DNA of 64,000 bases from positions 310,001 to 374,000 of the forward strand of contig NZ_AEYE02000015.1 of assembly GCF_000298315.2 (NCBI RefSeq), read 5' to 3'. How positions within the stretch are numbered: position 1 is the stretch's first letter; the number at the start of each line of letters is the position of its first letter. Below are positions 8,447-18,137 of the stretch, piece by piece. The DNA comes from Rhizobium grahamii CCGE 502 (GTDB lineage: Bacteria > Pseudomonadota > Alphaproteobacteria > Rhizobiales > Rhizobiaceae). The translations under genes and the position numbers were made by a program. Under the pieces are notes generated by a model. It was not told where the DNA came from. It made no database searches and was given only the letters and a program-made list of their open reading frames with translations.

Positions 8447-11400
8447 ACGAGGGCTTCAATCTATCGCTCTGGGCGATCCAGCGACGGAGCCTTGTCATCT
8501 TCCTCGTGGTTCTGAGCGCCATAGCGGGCATTCTTGCCTACATCAATCTAGGACGGGACGAGGATCCAGAGTTTACCTTCAAGACGATGATCGTCTCCGC
8601 CGGGTGGCCGGGCGGGACGATCGAACAGACCACGGATCAGATCACCGACCGTCTGGAAAGGACGCTCGAAGAGGTTCCTCATCTCGACAGCCTGCGCAGC
8701 CTGACAACGGCCGGCCAAGCAATTGTCTACGTCACGCTCGACGATTCAACGCCGCCCGATCAGGTCGGAGAATCCTGGTATCAGGCCCGCAAGAAAGTCG
8801 GAGACATGGTATCGACGCTGCCAGCTGGCGTGCGCGGCCCCTTCTTCAACGATGATTTCGGTGACACCTTCGGCATAATCTATGGCTTTACATCCGATGG
8901 CTTTACCGATCGCGAAGTGAGGGACTGGGCCTACGAGGCCCGCACCCGGCTGCTCAAGATCGACAATATCGGCAAAGTCCAGCTAATCGGGACCCAGGAC
9001 GAGACGATCTATATCGAATTCTCGACCGAGCGGCTCGCAAGCCTCGGCCTCAGCGCTGCAACAGTGATCGGAACCATACAGGCGCAGAACGCCGTCCTGC
9101 CTGCAGGTCTCATAACCTCGGCGCAGGATCGAACAATTCTTCAGGTTTCCGGCAGCCTCGCCGACGAGGCAACGCTACGGCAACTGAACATTCCAACAGC
9201 ATCCGGCTTCGTACGCCTTGGAGATATTGCCAGTGTCGTGCGCGGAACCGTAGATCCGCCCCAGCCACGATTCCGCATCAAGGGCAAGCCGGCTATCGGT
9301 ATCGCCATCTCCATGGCGTCGGGGGGCGACATCCTGCAGCTTGGCCAGAATATCGAAGCGACGATGCAGAAGCTTGAGGACGATCTGCCAATTGGCATCA
9401 ACCTCACGCACGTCGCGAGCCAGCCTGCGGTCGTCAAGACAGCGATCCGCGGTTTCACAACCTCGCTCGGTCAAGCAGTCGTCATCGTTCTTGGTGTGAG
9501 TTTCCTGGCTCTCGGGATACGGGCCGGCATCGCCGTTGCGGTGTCGATCCCGCTTGTACTTGCCTTGACCTTCCTGTTCATGGACATATCGGGCATTGCC
9601 CTGCAGCGCGTCTCGCTGGGAGCATTGATCATCGCGCTGACGCTGATGATCGATGACACGATGGTGACGGTCGAGACGATGATGGCGAAGCTTGAGCAGG
9701 GTTACGAGCGGGTTCAGGCGGCGTCCCACGCCTACACGTCAACAGCATTTCCGATGCTGGCCGGCACGCTGGTAACGATCGCCGGCTTCATTCCTGTCGG
9801 TTTTGCAAGCAGCTCTTCCGGCGAGTATGCGCGATCCCTTTTTCTGGTGATCGGCTTCGCGCTCATCGTGTCCTGGCTCGTGGCGGTGTTGTTGACGCCG
9901 ATCGTTGGTCTCGCCGTCCTGAAATCAGGGACTGCCACTGGTCCGAAGGAGGATGGAGCACTCATCCGCGGCTTCAAGAACCTCCTGTACGCCTGCATGC
10001 GAATGCGTCTCCTGGTCGTGCTTGCCACCGCCGCTTTGTTTGTGGCTGCTCTCCTTGGATCGTCCGCCATGAAACGGCAGTTCTTTCCAGCCTCTGACAG
10101 GCCGGAGCTTATCCTGCAGCTGACCTTGCCGCAGAGCGCGTCGCAGGAAGCAACTGCTGTTGAGGTCTCGAAGGCGGAAGAAGTTCTTGCCGCTGACGAG
10201 GATGTGGCTGACTGGAGTTTTTACATTGGTTCCGATCCGGTTCGCTTCTATCTGTCGATGGACCTGCAGGCTCCAGCACCGTCCCGTGCCCAGGCAGTGG
10301 TAATCGCCAAGAGCGTTGGCGTACGTGAGGCGCTGCAGGCACGCTTGCAACAGGCACTCGACGAGAAATTGCCCGATATCATCGTGCGCGTTTCGCCGCT
10401 GGAAATGGGACCGCCCGTTGGCTGGCCTGTTCAGTACCGGGTCAGCGGACCGGATATACCGGGTGTACGAAATGTCGCCTGGCAAGTCGCCGACGCCATT
10501 AGCAAGGTTCCGGGCGTCGTTCAGCCCAACCTCGACTGGAATGAGCCGGTTCGAAAAATCGTCATCAATGTCGATCACGATCGTGCCCGGCTGGTGGGCC
10601 TCAATTCCTCTGTGATTGCCCAGACGCTGTTTGCCACGGCATCGGGAATTCCTATCACGCAGGTTCGGGACTCGATCTACCTTATCAATGTGGTAGCCAG
10701 AGCAGCAGCCGACGAGCGCATCAACATCAGCACCATCCGCACACTGCAGATCCCCGTAGGCCCCAACAATACGGTGCCGCTCTCCAGCATCGCCACGATC
10801 GACTACCAGACCACGCAGCCCGTTATCTGGCGTCGCGATGGTTCAACGACGATTACCGTTCAGGCAGATACTGCGGAAGGCGTGCTGGCAGCCGGTGTCG
10901 TCGAAGCTGCAGCCGCCAAGATCGACGAGTTGCGCAACGCCAACCCGCGCTACCCGATCGAGGTCGGCGGTGCAGTCGAGGGCGCAGAAGAGGGCCTCGC
11001 GTCGGTGGTTGAGATGCTTCCGGTGATGGCGGTCATCATCCTGATCGTGCTGATGTTCCAACTTCAGAGCGTACAGCGCCTGCTCCTCGTCATCAGCGTT
11101 GTGCCTCTGGGGCTGATCGGCGTCGTGCTGATCATGCTGATAACCAATACGCCGGTGGGCTTCATAGCCGTTCTGGGCATGATCGCACTTATCGGCATGA
11201 TCACCCGAAACTCCGTGGTGCTCATCGACCAGATCGACCTTGCCATTGAAGAAAAGGGGCGGACGTGGCGCAGTGTGATCGACGTTACCGCCCAGCGTCT
11301 GCGACCGGTCTTCCTAACAGCGGGATCGACCGTGCTCGGAATGCTACCGATCATCCGCGACCCCTTCTGGTCACCCCTTGCCTTTACCGTCATCGGCGGT

Positions 11401-11532
11401 CTCGTCGTAGCTGCGGCGCTCACATTGATCTTCCTGCCGGTGCTTTACGTCCTGTGGTTTCGCGTTCCGGCTAAAGCCGAGGCCGAAAATATCGAAACTT
11501 CCACGACCAAACCGGCTGCCGCTGGAGTGTGA
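8443..11532 (+). CDS. RND efflux transporter permease (AcrB/MexB-like HAE family)
   Basis: A 1029-residue inner-membrane pump driven by the proton gradient. It has the duplicated RND plan: TM1 near residue 15, a large periplasmic loop, TM2-6 (about 335-500), TM7 near 525, a second periplasmic loop and TM8-12 (about 865-1010). The proton-relay Asp pair of TM4 is present in LTLMIDDTMVTVE. It overlaps its adaptor gene by 4 bases. The substrate is not predictable; the sequence belongs to the hydrophobe/drug exporter type rather than the metal (CusA) type because no CusA-like Met cluster was noticed. Confidence 0.93.
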   Translation: MNEGFNLSLWAIQRRSLVIFLVVLSAIAGILAYINLGRDEDPEFTFKTMIVSAGWPGGTIEQTTDQITDRLERTLEEVPHLDSLRSLTTAGQAIVYVTLDDSTPPDQVGESWYQARKKVGDMVSTLPAGVRGPFFNDDFGDTFGIIYGFTSDGFTDREVRDWAYEARTRLLKIDNIGKVQLIGTQDETIYIEFSTERLASLGLSAATVIGTIQAQNAVLPAGLITSAQDRTILQVSGSLADEATLRQLNIPTASGFVRLGDIASVVRGTVDPPQPRFRIKGKPAIGIAISMASGGDILQLGQNIEATMQKLEDDLPIGINLTHVASQPAVVKTAIRGFTTSLGQAVVIVLGVSFLALGIRAGIAVAVSIPLVLALTFLFMDISGIALQRVSLGALIIALTLMIDDTMVTVETMMAKLEQGYERVQAASHAYTSTAFPMLAGTLVTIAGFIPVGFASSSSGEYARSLFLVIGFALIVSWLVAVLLTPIVGLAVLKSGTATGPKEDGALIRGFKNLLYACMRMRLLVVLATAALFVAALLGSSAMKRQFFPASDRPELILQLTLPQSASQEATAVEVSKAEEVLAADEDVADWSFYIGSDPVRFYLSMDLQAPAPSRAQAVVIAKSVGVREALQARLQQALDEKLPDIIVRVSPLEMGPPVGWPVQYRVSGPDIPGVRNVAWQVADAISKVPGVVQPNLDWNEPVRKIVINVDHDRARLVGLNSSVIAQTLFATASGIPITQVRDSIYLINVVARAAADERINISTIRTLQIPVGPNNTVPLSSIATIDYQTTQPVIWRRDGSTTITVQADTAEGVLAAGVVEAAAAKIDELRNANPRYPIEVGGAVEGAEEGLASVVEMLPVMAVIILIVLMFQLQSVQRLLLVISVVPLGLIGVVLIMLITNTPVGFIAVLGMIALIGMITRNSVVLIDQIDLAIEEKGRTWRSVIDVTAQRLRPVFLTAGSTVLGMLPIIRDPFWSPLAFTVIGGLVVAAALTLIFLPVLYVLWFRVPAKAEAENIETSTTKPAAAGV

Positions 11533-11599
11533 GAGTTCTCCAGCCGCGCCTCATGGCGGCGTCGTGCTCAAAACCTCACTCGGCGAGACAACGGAGCAG

Positions 11600-11852
11600 G
11601 TTTTGGGTGACGCAATTCATTATCGGGAGCTATATGGAGCCGCGGCTCACCGGTGCCTCGCTGGCAATATCCCCCTTCGCCGTTATTTTTGCAGTCTTTT
11701 TCTGGAGCTTTATGTGGGGCACGTCTGGGGCTTTCATCGGCGTGCCTATCCCGATCGCGTTCATTGTTTATAGCGCCGGCACGCCATCGGGAAAGTGGGT
11801 CGCAACGCTGCTGTCGGGCGGTTCCAACGCAGACATGGGCCACGGACCGTGA
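11600..11852 (+). pseudogene. C-terminal remnant of an AI-2E/PerM-family transporter
   Basis: This stretch encodes the signature end of the AI-2E (PerM) membrane family: IIGSYMEPRLTGASLAISP, then FFWSFMWGTSGAFIGVP and KWVATLLSGG. Only about 80 residues of a normal family length of about 350 are present, with no plausible start before them and the RND stop codon immediately upstream. It is best read as a decayed fragment left by deletion or insertion. Reading frame and family are seen in the sequence; the deletion history is inferred. Confidence 0.7.
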
Positions 11853-12151
11853 AGCTGGATCTCCGGCGTGCTCAGAGATGAGTTTAAAGCCATCTAAAAC
11901 AACTTGGAAACGCTAAAAAGACTTCCTCTGATGCTTGTGCATCTGACAGTTGAGAAAGGACGTGGACGGCGCTAGATTACGCTTGGGAGGAAAATCGACT
12001 GCCATAGGCGGCTTTGCCGCAAGATAGGGACGAAAGCTGAAAACCAGCTTTCGCCGCGCGAAGTGCTCGCTTCAGTCGCTCGCAAACCACTCCGCTTGCA
12101 TCATTCAGACATCATCCGGCCCTCGCTCTTGGGCCCAAGAGGAGAGTAAGA
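11853..12151. other. Intergenic region with a perfect hairpin
   Basis: About 300 bases with no gene. It contains a perfect 9-bp inverted repeat (CGAAAGCTG / CAGCTTTCG, loop 5) at 12031-12053, preceded by a small GC-rich stem near 12008-12020. It could be a terminator for leftward or rightward transcripts, or part of a small RNA; neither can be shown from sequence. Confidence 0.35.
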
Positions 12152-12403
12152 ATGAATCGCATAAGTGTTCACTCACGCATCCTGTCGAGCAGTGCATACC
12201 TAGCACAGAACTTCGAGCGCGAAACGCTCGCCGCGATTTCGAGCGCTGGTTTTCGATGCAAACTCGTGACGCCAACCAGCGCCTCTCACTCCTGCGCGGG
12301 CGGCTTCGTCACTAAGCCTGTTACGATACGTTGGAATGACGGCGGCAATATGGTTGCCGGGCATGCGGCGCTTGACGATTCCGTCTTGCCTACGGCCAAC
12401 TGA
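12152..12403 (+). CDS. Small hypothetical protein upstream of AraC regulator
   Basis: An 83-residue frame with a good ribosome site (GAGGAGAG, 5-6 bases before ATG) that ends 10 bases before the AraC gene. I do not recognise it: there are no obvious helices, signal or motif beyond two Cys residues, and the composition is not strongly protein-like. It could be a real short gene co-transcribed with the regulator, or a chance frame in its leader. Confidence 0.3.
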   Translation: MNRISVHSRILSSSAYLAQNFERETLAAISSAGFRCKLVTPTSASHSCAGGFVTKPVTIRWNDGGNMVAGHAALDDSVLPTAN

Positions 12404-12413
12404 GGGTGACGCG

Positions 12414-13553
12414 ATGACAACAGAAGACGTCATGACTCCTGCCAGCTTGCGCGAACGGCAACTGAACCAAATGAGCTTTGTGAGCCCGGATTACGAGGCC
12501 GTTGATGCAGAGCCGGACGAAGGTACGCCTTCGTTTTTACCTTCTTTTGAGTTCTCGACCGAGGGGCTCTCGCGGCCGGATCAGTTTGCAGCATGGCGCA
12601 ATAGCTTCGCACCTATGCTTGAGCTTTCGGATACCGATCCAATGACAGCAAACTTTAGCGGCCGGCAGGAGCTTTGGGATCTTGGCAGTCTCGTCCTTGC
12701 CAGGATCAGCACTGACAGCCTCGCCTTTTCTAGCCTTCCAGGACATGTTCGGCGAGATCCGGTCGACCACTGGACTATGACGGTTCTGTTGTCCGGTCAA
12801 ATAAGCACCAATGCGGCAAGCCACGAGTTTACCGCGGATCCGGGCGAGTTCCAGATCCATTCGCTTGGCCGTTCCTTCACCGGCGTCGTCGACAAAAGCG
12901 AGATGCTAATGCTGTTCGTGCCGCGGGATCTTTCTCTCGAAACGGCGGCCACCCTTGGCTCGGCCGAGTTTTCGACACTTAGGTCAGGCATGGGACGACT
13001 GTTCTCGGACTATCTGATTGGCGTGAGTAATCGCCTGCCGACGCTGGTTCATGCCGACTTGCCTGGGCTGACCGCAGCGACACAGGCAATGATCCTTGCC
13101 TGCGTTTCGCCATCCGCAGACCATATCGAGGCCGCCGAAGGACCGATTGCCAATGTGCTTCTCGAAAGGGCGCGGCAGCTGGTGCGAAGCCGGTTGCTCG
13201 ATCCGAAGCTCGGCAGTGAACTGATACGCCGAGAACTCGGCATTTCGCGCACGCGTCTATATAACCTGTTCGAGCCTTTCGGCGGGGTGATGCACTACAT
13301 CCAGCATCGTCGATTGCTTAGCGCCTACGCCGCTTTAACCGACCCCAACGATCGAAGGCTCATATTCCAGATTGCTGAAGAGCGTGGATTCAGCGACGGG
13401 GCCGAGTTCGGCCGCGCATTCAAGCGAGCGTTCGGTTACAGCCCGAGTGAAGTCCGGAATCGAAGCGGTGGCGGCATTCCGCTTTGCCCGGACCTCGATG
13501 ATTGCCCGTCCGAGGAAAGACTTGGTGTGCTGCTGAGGAGGCTACAGGGATAG
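12414..13553 (+). CDS. AraC-family transcriptional regulator
   Basis: A 379-residue regulator. The start ATG 12414 has GAGGGTGACG upstream; an in-frame ATG at 12336 would overlap the small upstream frame. The N-terminal region (LSRPDQFAAWRNSFAPM, about residues 45-215) resembles the AraC_binding_2 ligand domain. The C-terminal 100 residues form the double helix-turn-helix: LIRRELGISRTRLYNLFEPFGG and FQIAEERGFSDGAEFGRAFKRAFGYSPSEVR. It lies next to the convergent GltS gene and could control that cluster or the RND pump; neither link is shown. Confidence 0.9.
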   Translation: MTTEDVMTPASLRERQLNQMSFVSPDYEAVDAEPDEGTPSFLPSFEFSTEGLSRPDQFAAWRNSFAPMLELSDTDPMTANFSGRQELWDLGSLVLARISTDSLAFSSLPGHVRRDPVDHWTMTVLLSGQISTNAASHEFTADPGEFQIHSLGRSFTGVVDKSEMLMLFVPRDLSLETAATLGSAEFSTLRSGMGRLFSDYLIGVSNRLPTLVHADLPGLTAATQAMILACVSPSADHIEAAEGPIANVLLERARQLVRSRLLDPKLGSELIRRELGISRTRLYNLFEPFGGVMHYIQHRRLLSAYAALTDPNDRRLIFQIAEERGFSDGAEFGRAFKRAFGYSPSEVRNRSGGGIPLCPDLDDCPSEERLGVLLRRLQG

Positions 13554-13556
13554 CTC

Positions 13557-13586
13557 CCGTGTGCGTGCTGACGGTTGAACACACGG
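13557..13586. terminator. Possible terminator after AraC gene
   Basis: A 7-bp inverted repeat (CCGTGTG / CACACGG, loop 16) starts 4 bases after the AraC stop codon and lies between convergent genes. The loop is long and no T-run follows, so this is a weak call. Confidence 0.3.
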
Positions 13587-13654
13587 CAGTACGCATTTGT
13601 CAGAATCGGCGTCTCCGAGCGTTCTTGATGATCCGTGCTGGTAGGCCCGTGATT

Positions 13655-14860
13655 TCACCGGACAAGAAAGCCAAGAGCCGCGGCGTTCGCAAGGTCGATA
13701 AAGAAAGCCGAAACGAGGGGCAGGATGATGAAGGCGATCGTTGCCGCGCCATGGATTTTGGTAACTGCGGTCATATTCGCGATCGCTGTGGGGGTCGCAC
13801 CCAGCGAAATACCGCAGAAACCAGCTGAAATCACCGCCGCCTCATAGTTGCGCCCCATGGCCGGAAACACCACAAAAAGTATATAGGCAATCGCAGCGAT
13901 CGTCTGAATCGCCAGCACGATGACAAGCGCCAGACCGAGCCCACCTAATCCCCACAATTGCATGCTCATCAGCGACATCGCAAGAAACACGTTCAACGAG
14001 AGATCTGAGACAAGTGAGAGCGCGCGGCTGCGCGTAGGCCAACGGAGGTTCGGCGCTACAGAAGGGATTGTGTTCGTCATCACAATAGCGACTAGCAAAC
14101 ACACAACGAAGAGCGGAAGATTGATACCCGCGTCCAAGATGATCTCATGGAATGCGTATCCTATGAGGATAGCGATGTTGGTGACGAGAAGAGTGCGCAA
14201 AAGGCTGATGTAGCTGACCTCGTCATCGTGCGTGTCGGCAGCTGTGCGTGGGACGCCTATTGTTAGTTCTTCGTCTTTGCGCCCGCTCAGCCGATAACGG
14301 GTGATAAGGTACTGTGCGATCGGCCCACCGATCAGACTGGCAATCACAAGGCCAAGCGTAGCGCTGGCAATACCAACTTCCAGTGCGCTCGTAAGCCCGA
14401 AACGATTGGTGATGATCGGAGCCCATGCAATGGTGGTGCCATGACCGCCGATCAGGGACGTCGACCCCAGTAGTATCGCCATCCCTGGAGGAAGACCAAG
14501 CAGATTGCTGGCGCCGATGGCAATTGCGTTCTGGATGACCAGGAACACAAGCGTGATGGCAAGAAGGATCAGAAGTGGCTTTCCACCTGCCACTAGATCG
14601 GAAAGCCTGGCGTTCAGCCCGACGCCCGTGAAGAAGTAGAGAAGCAGCATGTCGCGTGCGGCAAGCGTAAAACTGATCTCGACGGAAAAGAATTCGTAGG
14701 CAGCGAGTGTCGCCAACGCCGCGAGAAGTCCTCCGGTGACTGCTTCCGGAATGCTCCACCGAGCCAGCACGGGAATAAAGCGATTGAGATTGGCGCCAGC
14801 AAAAAAGACGAGAATTGCGATGGTAAAGGACAATAGTCCCGGGACCTGTATCACCGACAT
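13655..14860 (-). CDS. gltS: Sodium/glutamate symporter (GltS family)
   Basis: A 401-residue inner-membrane protein with about ten hydrophobic helices. The two conserved re-entrant loop motifs of the GltS (ESS) family are visible: LGSTSLIGGHGTTIAWAPI (about 130-150) and ISAGFCGISLGATPTAIANM (about 345-365). Members of the family import glutamate with sodium. ATG 14860 is preceded by AAGGGTGACAC. It is the last gene of a minus-strand group that also contains SLC13, M20 peptidase and AbgT genes, which fits scavenging of glutamate-containing compounds. Confidence 0.92.
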   Translation of the reverse strand: MSVIQVPGLLSFTIAILVFFAGANLNRFIPVLARWSIPEAVTGGLLAALATLAAYEFFSVEISFTLAARDMLLLYFFTGVGLNARLSDLVAGGKPLLILLAITLVFLVIQNAIAIGASNLLGLPPGMAILLGSTSLIGGHGTTIAWAPIITNRFGLTSALEVGIASATLGLVIASLIGGPIAQYLITRYRLSGRKDEELTIGVPRTAADTHDDEVSYISLLRTLLVTNIAILIGYAFHEIILDAGINLPLFVVCLLVAIVMTNTIPSVAPNLRWPTRSRALSLVSDLSLNVFLAMSLMSMQLWGLGGLGLALVIVLAIQTIAAIAYILFVVFPAMGRNYEAAVISAGFCGISLGATPTAIANMTAVTKIHGAATIAFIILPLVSAFFIDLANAAALGFLVR

Positions 14861-14944
14861 GTGTCACCCTTACTGACATCCTGGCCTTGCAACACTTGCG
14901 GTCGACTGTTGTTCCAGCGCGCCTCCGCCTGGATAATCGGCAGC

Positions 14945-16780
14945 TTAGAACCGCCAGATTAGAGGGACGATGAACACTGACACGACAAAAAACCAGATCA
15001 GCAACGGCAATCCCAGTTTCCAGTAGTCGTTGAAGGCATAGCCGCCCGGGCCCATGACCATCAGGTTCGTCGGTGTTGCGATTGGCGTGAGGAAGGCGCC
15101 GGCGGCTGCAACGGCCGTGCTCATAAGGACAGGGCGCGGAGAAATACCCATGGCGGTGGCCGCTGCGACGCCGATCGGGATGACAATCAATGCTGTTGCA
15201 GTGTTGGAGATGAGTTGCCCCATGATTGCCGTCAGCACAAACAGTCCGGCAAGCAGCGCAACCGGACCGGCGTCACCCACGAGATTCACCAGATGCTCCG
15301 CCATCAACTTCGCCGCACCGGTTTCCACCATTGCCGTCGAAAGCGGCATCATCGCGCCAACGAGGATGACAGTCGTCCAACCCACAGCCCGATAGGCTTG
15401 TTCGACGCTCATGATCCCCGACAGGATGATTGCTCCTGCAGCAAGCAAGCCAGCCACCGCCGGTGGCACGATACCAGTGGCAAGCAGCAGAACCATCGCA
15501 ATCAGGATGACAACGGCCTGACGCGCGCCGGGACCCATCGGGACCGCTTGGCGTCGGACAAGCTCGGGCGAATTGACAACCAAAACGTCGGGATCGTTCA
15601 GGTGCACATCGAGCGCCTTCCACGTTCCCTGCAGCAGCATTGTATCACCTGCCTGCAGGACGTTACCGCCCGCCTCCTTGGTGGCGCTGCCAGGCGATAT
15701 CCCGGCGCCGGCGCGCTGGACAGCCAGAACGATCAGATCGCCGCTCTCGGTGACCATGCCGGGAAAAACTGCTTGGCCGATGAGGCCGGAGCGGGGCGGG
15801 ATGACGACCTCTGCAAGGCCGGAGCTGCGATTGAACAAGGTCTCTTCACCCTGACCGTTCGCCTTGTCGTCGCGAAAGGCCAGGTGCATGTCGGCAGCGT
15901 AGGCCGCTGCAACGTCAGGCTCACCGCGCAAGATAAAATGATCGCCCTCAGCGATGGCAGGCCTGCGCAGTGGACCGGCCGTCTCGCCCTCCTGAATGGC
16001 GACGAGTTGCAATCCCGGATGGCCCGAAAGATCGAACGCGCTCGCGGCTTTACCGACATAGGGCGAGCTTGCACGCACTCGCATCTGGTAGATCCCGCTT
16101 GCAAGACCGTATTGTTCTACCAGTGTCTTGGCATGGCGACTGAAATCGGCCGGCATAGTCGCGCCGTTACGCTCCGGAAGGAGCTGCTTTCCGAAGAGGA
16201 TGATGATGGCCATGGTGCCAGCCAGGAGTGGGATGCCCGCAAGCGCAAATTCGAAGAAGCCGAACCCACCGACGCCTGCGTCGATGCCTGCTTCTGAAAC
16301 CAGCACGTTGACCGGTGTTCCGGTCAGGGCCAGCATCGAGCCTGCGTGTGCGGAAAACACCAGCGGCATGAGCAGCTGCGACGAACTGCGCCGAAGGCGG
16401 ACAGCTATGACGACCACGACCGGCAGCAGGGCCGCGACAGCGCCATTGACGCTGATCAGCGCGGTCAGGAGCGATACAAGTGCCATGGTCAGGAGGAGAA
16501 GGCGTGTCCGGCTCTCCTCGCCGGCCCCGCGGATCAGCAGCTGTCCGGCCCAAGCGGTCACCCCGGTGACCTCGAGCCCGGAACTGACGACGAAAAGGGA
16601 TGCGATGAAGATGACCGCTGGATCACCGAAACCGCCAAGGGCTTGTCCAAGCGTCAGGACACCACTCGCCCACAAGGCAAGTGCCGTCAGCATGGCGACG
16701 AAGACGACCGGCAGCTTGTTCCAGACGAACAGTACGACGGCAACGGCGATGATAGTCGCTGTGTATGCTATTGGACTCAA
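14945..16780 (-). CDS. SLC13-family anion/dicarboxylate permease with RCK-C domains
   Basis: A 611-residue permease of the SLC13/DASS type. N-terminal helices (1-200) and C-terminal helices (415-610) flank a soluble segment (about 210-395) with two TrkA-C (RCK_C) modules. SLC13 signatures are present twice: LISVNGAVAALLPVV with LALTGTPVNVLVSEAG in the first half, and LISNTATALIVIPIG with TPIATPTNLMVMGPGGY in the second. The start is TTG 16780, preceded by a GGGAGCAGGG stretch. It probably takes up a di- or tricarboxylate or sulfate; the substrate is uncertain. The gene lies 84 bases before gltS. Confidence 0.85.
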   Translation of the reverse strand: MSPIAYTATIIAVAVVLFVWNKLPVVFVAMLTALALWASGVLTLGQALGGFGDPAVIFIASLFVVSSGLEVTGVTAWAGQLLIRGAGEESRTRLLLLTMALVSLLTALISVNGAVAALLPVVVVIAVRLRRSSSQLLMPLVFSAHAGSMLALTGTPVNVLVSEAGIDAGVGGFGFFEFALAGIPLLAGTMAIIILFGKQLLPERNGATMPADFSRHAKTLVEQYGLASGIYQMRVRASSPYVGKAASAFDLSGHPGLQLVAIQEGETAGPLRRPAIAEGDHFILRGEPDVAAAYAADMHLAFRDDKANGQGEETLFNRSSGLAEVVIPPRSGLIGQAVFPGMVTESGDLIVLAVQRAGAGISPGSATKEAGGNVLQAGDTMLLQGTWKALDVHLNDPDVLVVNSPELVRRQAVPMGPGARQAVVILIAMVLLLATGIVPPAVAGLLAAGAIILSGIMSVEQAYRAVGWTTVILVGAMMPLSTAMVETGAAKLMAEHLVNLVGDAGPVALLAGLFVLTAIMGQLISNTATALIVIPIGVAAATAMGISPRPVLMSTAVAAAGAFLTPIATPTNLMVMGPGGYAFNDYWKLGLPLLIWFFVVSVFIVPLIWRF

Positions 16781-16892
16781 TCGCCCTGCTCCCTCTTGCC
16801 TGCCCTAACCGTCCAAACTCAAGCCGGCCCCAGCGCAGGCGTTCATGAGCGCCGAGCGACTGCGGCCGACCAAATCAACCTTTCAGAACTCG

Positions 16893-18104
16893 TCAATCGT
16901 CGAGTGTCGCCATGAGTACACCCAAACGGCAGCCCTTCTCGTATTCCTTGAGGTTCACATATTCCTTGATCGTGTGGATCTCGGCTTGCCCGGCTCCGAT
17001 GGTGATGGTTGGTACACCATGCTTGTCGAGCCAGTTGGCGTCCAATCCCCCGTTCGAGAAGACATACACTGGCTCGATGTCAAGCATTTGCAAGGCCTTT
17101 GTCGCGCGCTTCACGATCGACGTGTCCTTGCCCAACTCAAATGGCGGATAGGAGGGCTTGTGGCTGAATTTCACCTCTGCCTTGTCGCCCTGATCGTCGG
17201 TCACTTCGCTCTGCGCCTTCGCGAACGCCTCCTTGTAACCGTTGGCAATCTTCGTCGCGAAAGCGGCTTCCGGGCTGCGCGCTTCGCCCTTGATGAAGGC
17301 GTAGTCGGTTACGACGTTGGTCGCATCGCCTGCGGGTTTGTTGTCCTTGCCACCGAAAATTCCGACGTTGCTTGTGCCGCGACCGTCTGGTTTGACCACT
17401 TTGCCGAACCAGCCGTTATGTTTTGCTTCCGCTAGCGCCATGGCGCCAACCAGTGTCGCCGAAATGCCTTTTTCTGGCGCAACACCGGCATGCGACGCAC
17501 GACCCTTGATCTCGGCTTCCCAGTTTTCCTGCCCGACAGCGCCGACGATGAGTTCTGAAGCCATCTGGCCATCGACATTGATGCACATTGCCGCACCGTT
17601 GAGGTCAGCAGGGTTGAGTTCTCGGGCTCCATGCAGCCCGCTCTCCTCGCGAACGGTAAACAGCAGGGTGATTGGCGGATGAGGCAGCTTATGCTTGATC
17701 AGCGTCTCGGCAACCACGACAAGCAGCGCCACCCCGGTTCGGGCATCGCCGCCAAGTGCCGTGGTCCCGTCGGACACGATGCGGTCGCCCTCCCGCTTTG
17801 GTTTGGCGCCCGCGCAAAGCGGCACGGTGTCCAGGTGGGTGGAAAAGAGAAGCCGTGGCCCGGGCCGCGTTCCCGGGATATCCACGATCAGATTGCCGGT
17901 CTCCGTCGGCAGCGGAATACGTTTGTTGGCATCGTCGAAGCGAATAGCCGATTCCGGGACGCCGATCTTCTTCAAGGCGTCGCAGACGGCAAGGCCGATG
18001 TTCTTCTCATACCCGGTGACACCCTCCACCGACAGGAAACGCATCAGATGGTCTTCAGCTGCGGCGACGTCGAGAGGAATTGAGATGTTGCTCATGATGT
18101 CCAT
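16893..18104 (-). CDS. M20-family metallopeptidase (PepT-like)
   Basis: A 403-residue cytoplasmic zinc peptidase. M20 metal and catalytic residues are visible: STHLDTVP (His90, Asp92), GGDARTG (Asp120), REESG (Glu153/154), DGQMASE and the C-terminal AEIHTIKEYVN. A lid/dimerisation domain lies between about 205 and 315. The overall form matches tripeptidase T-like aminopeptidases. It starts 34 bases after the AbgT transporter gene, and this pairing suggests hydrolysis of an imported peptide or aminoacyl-glutamate. ATG 18104 is used; ATG 18095 is possible. Confidence 0.9.
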   Translation of the reverse strand: MDIMSNISIPLDVAAAEDHLMRFLSVEGVTGYEKNIGLAVCDALKKIGVPESAIRFDDANKRIPLPTETGNLIVDIPGTRPGPRLLFSTHLDTVPLCAGAKPKREGDRIVSDGTTALGGDARTGVALLVVVAETLIKHKLPHPPITLLFTVREESGLHGARELNPADLNGAAMCINVDGQMASELIVGAVGQENWEAEIKGRASHAGVAPEKGISATLVGAMALAEAKHNGWFGKVVKPDGRGTSNVGIFGGKDNKPAGDATNVVTDYAFIKGEARSPEAAFATKIANGYKEAFAKAQSEVTDDQGDKAEVKFSHKPSYPPFELGKDTSIVKRATKALQMLDIEPVYVFSNGGLDANWLDKHGVPTITIGAGQAEIHTIKEYVNLKEYEKGCRLGVLMATLDD

Positions 18105-18137
18105 CCGTTCGTTCGAGTATCTATTGTTTGAGGATTG

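Noticed and set aside
15215-16297. 360-residue plus-strand frame opposite the SLC13 permease
   Set aside because: It is rich in His/Arg/Gln with no family pattern; the minus strand encodes a full permease.
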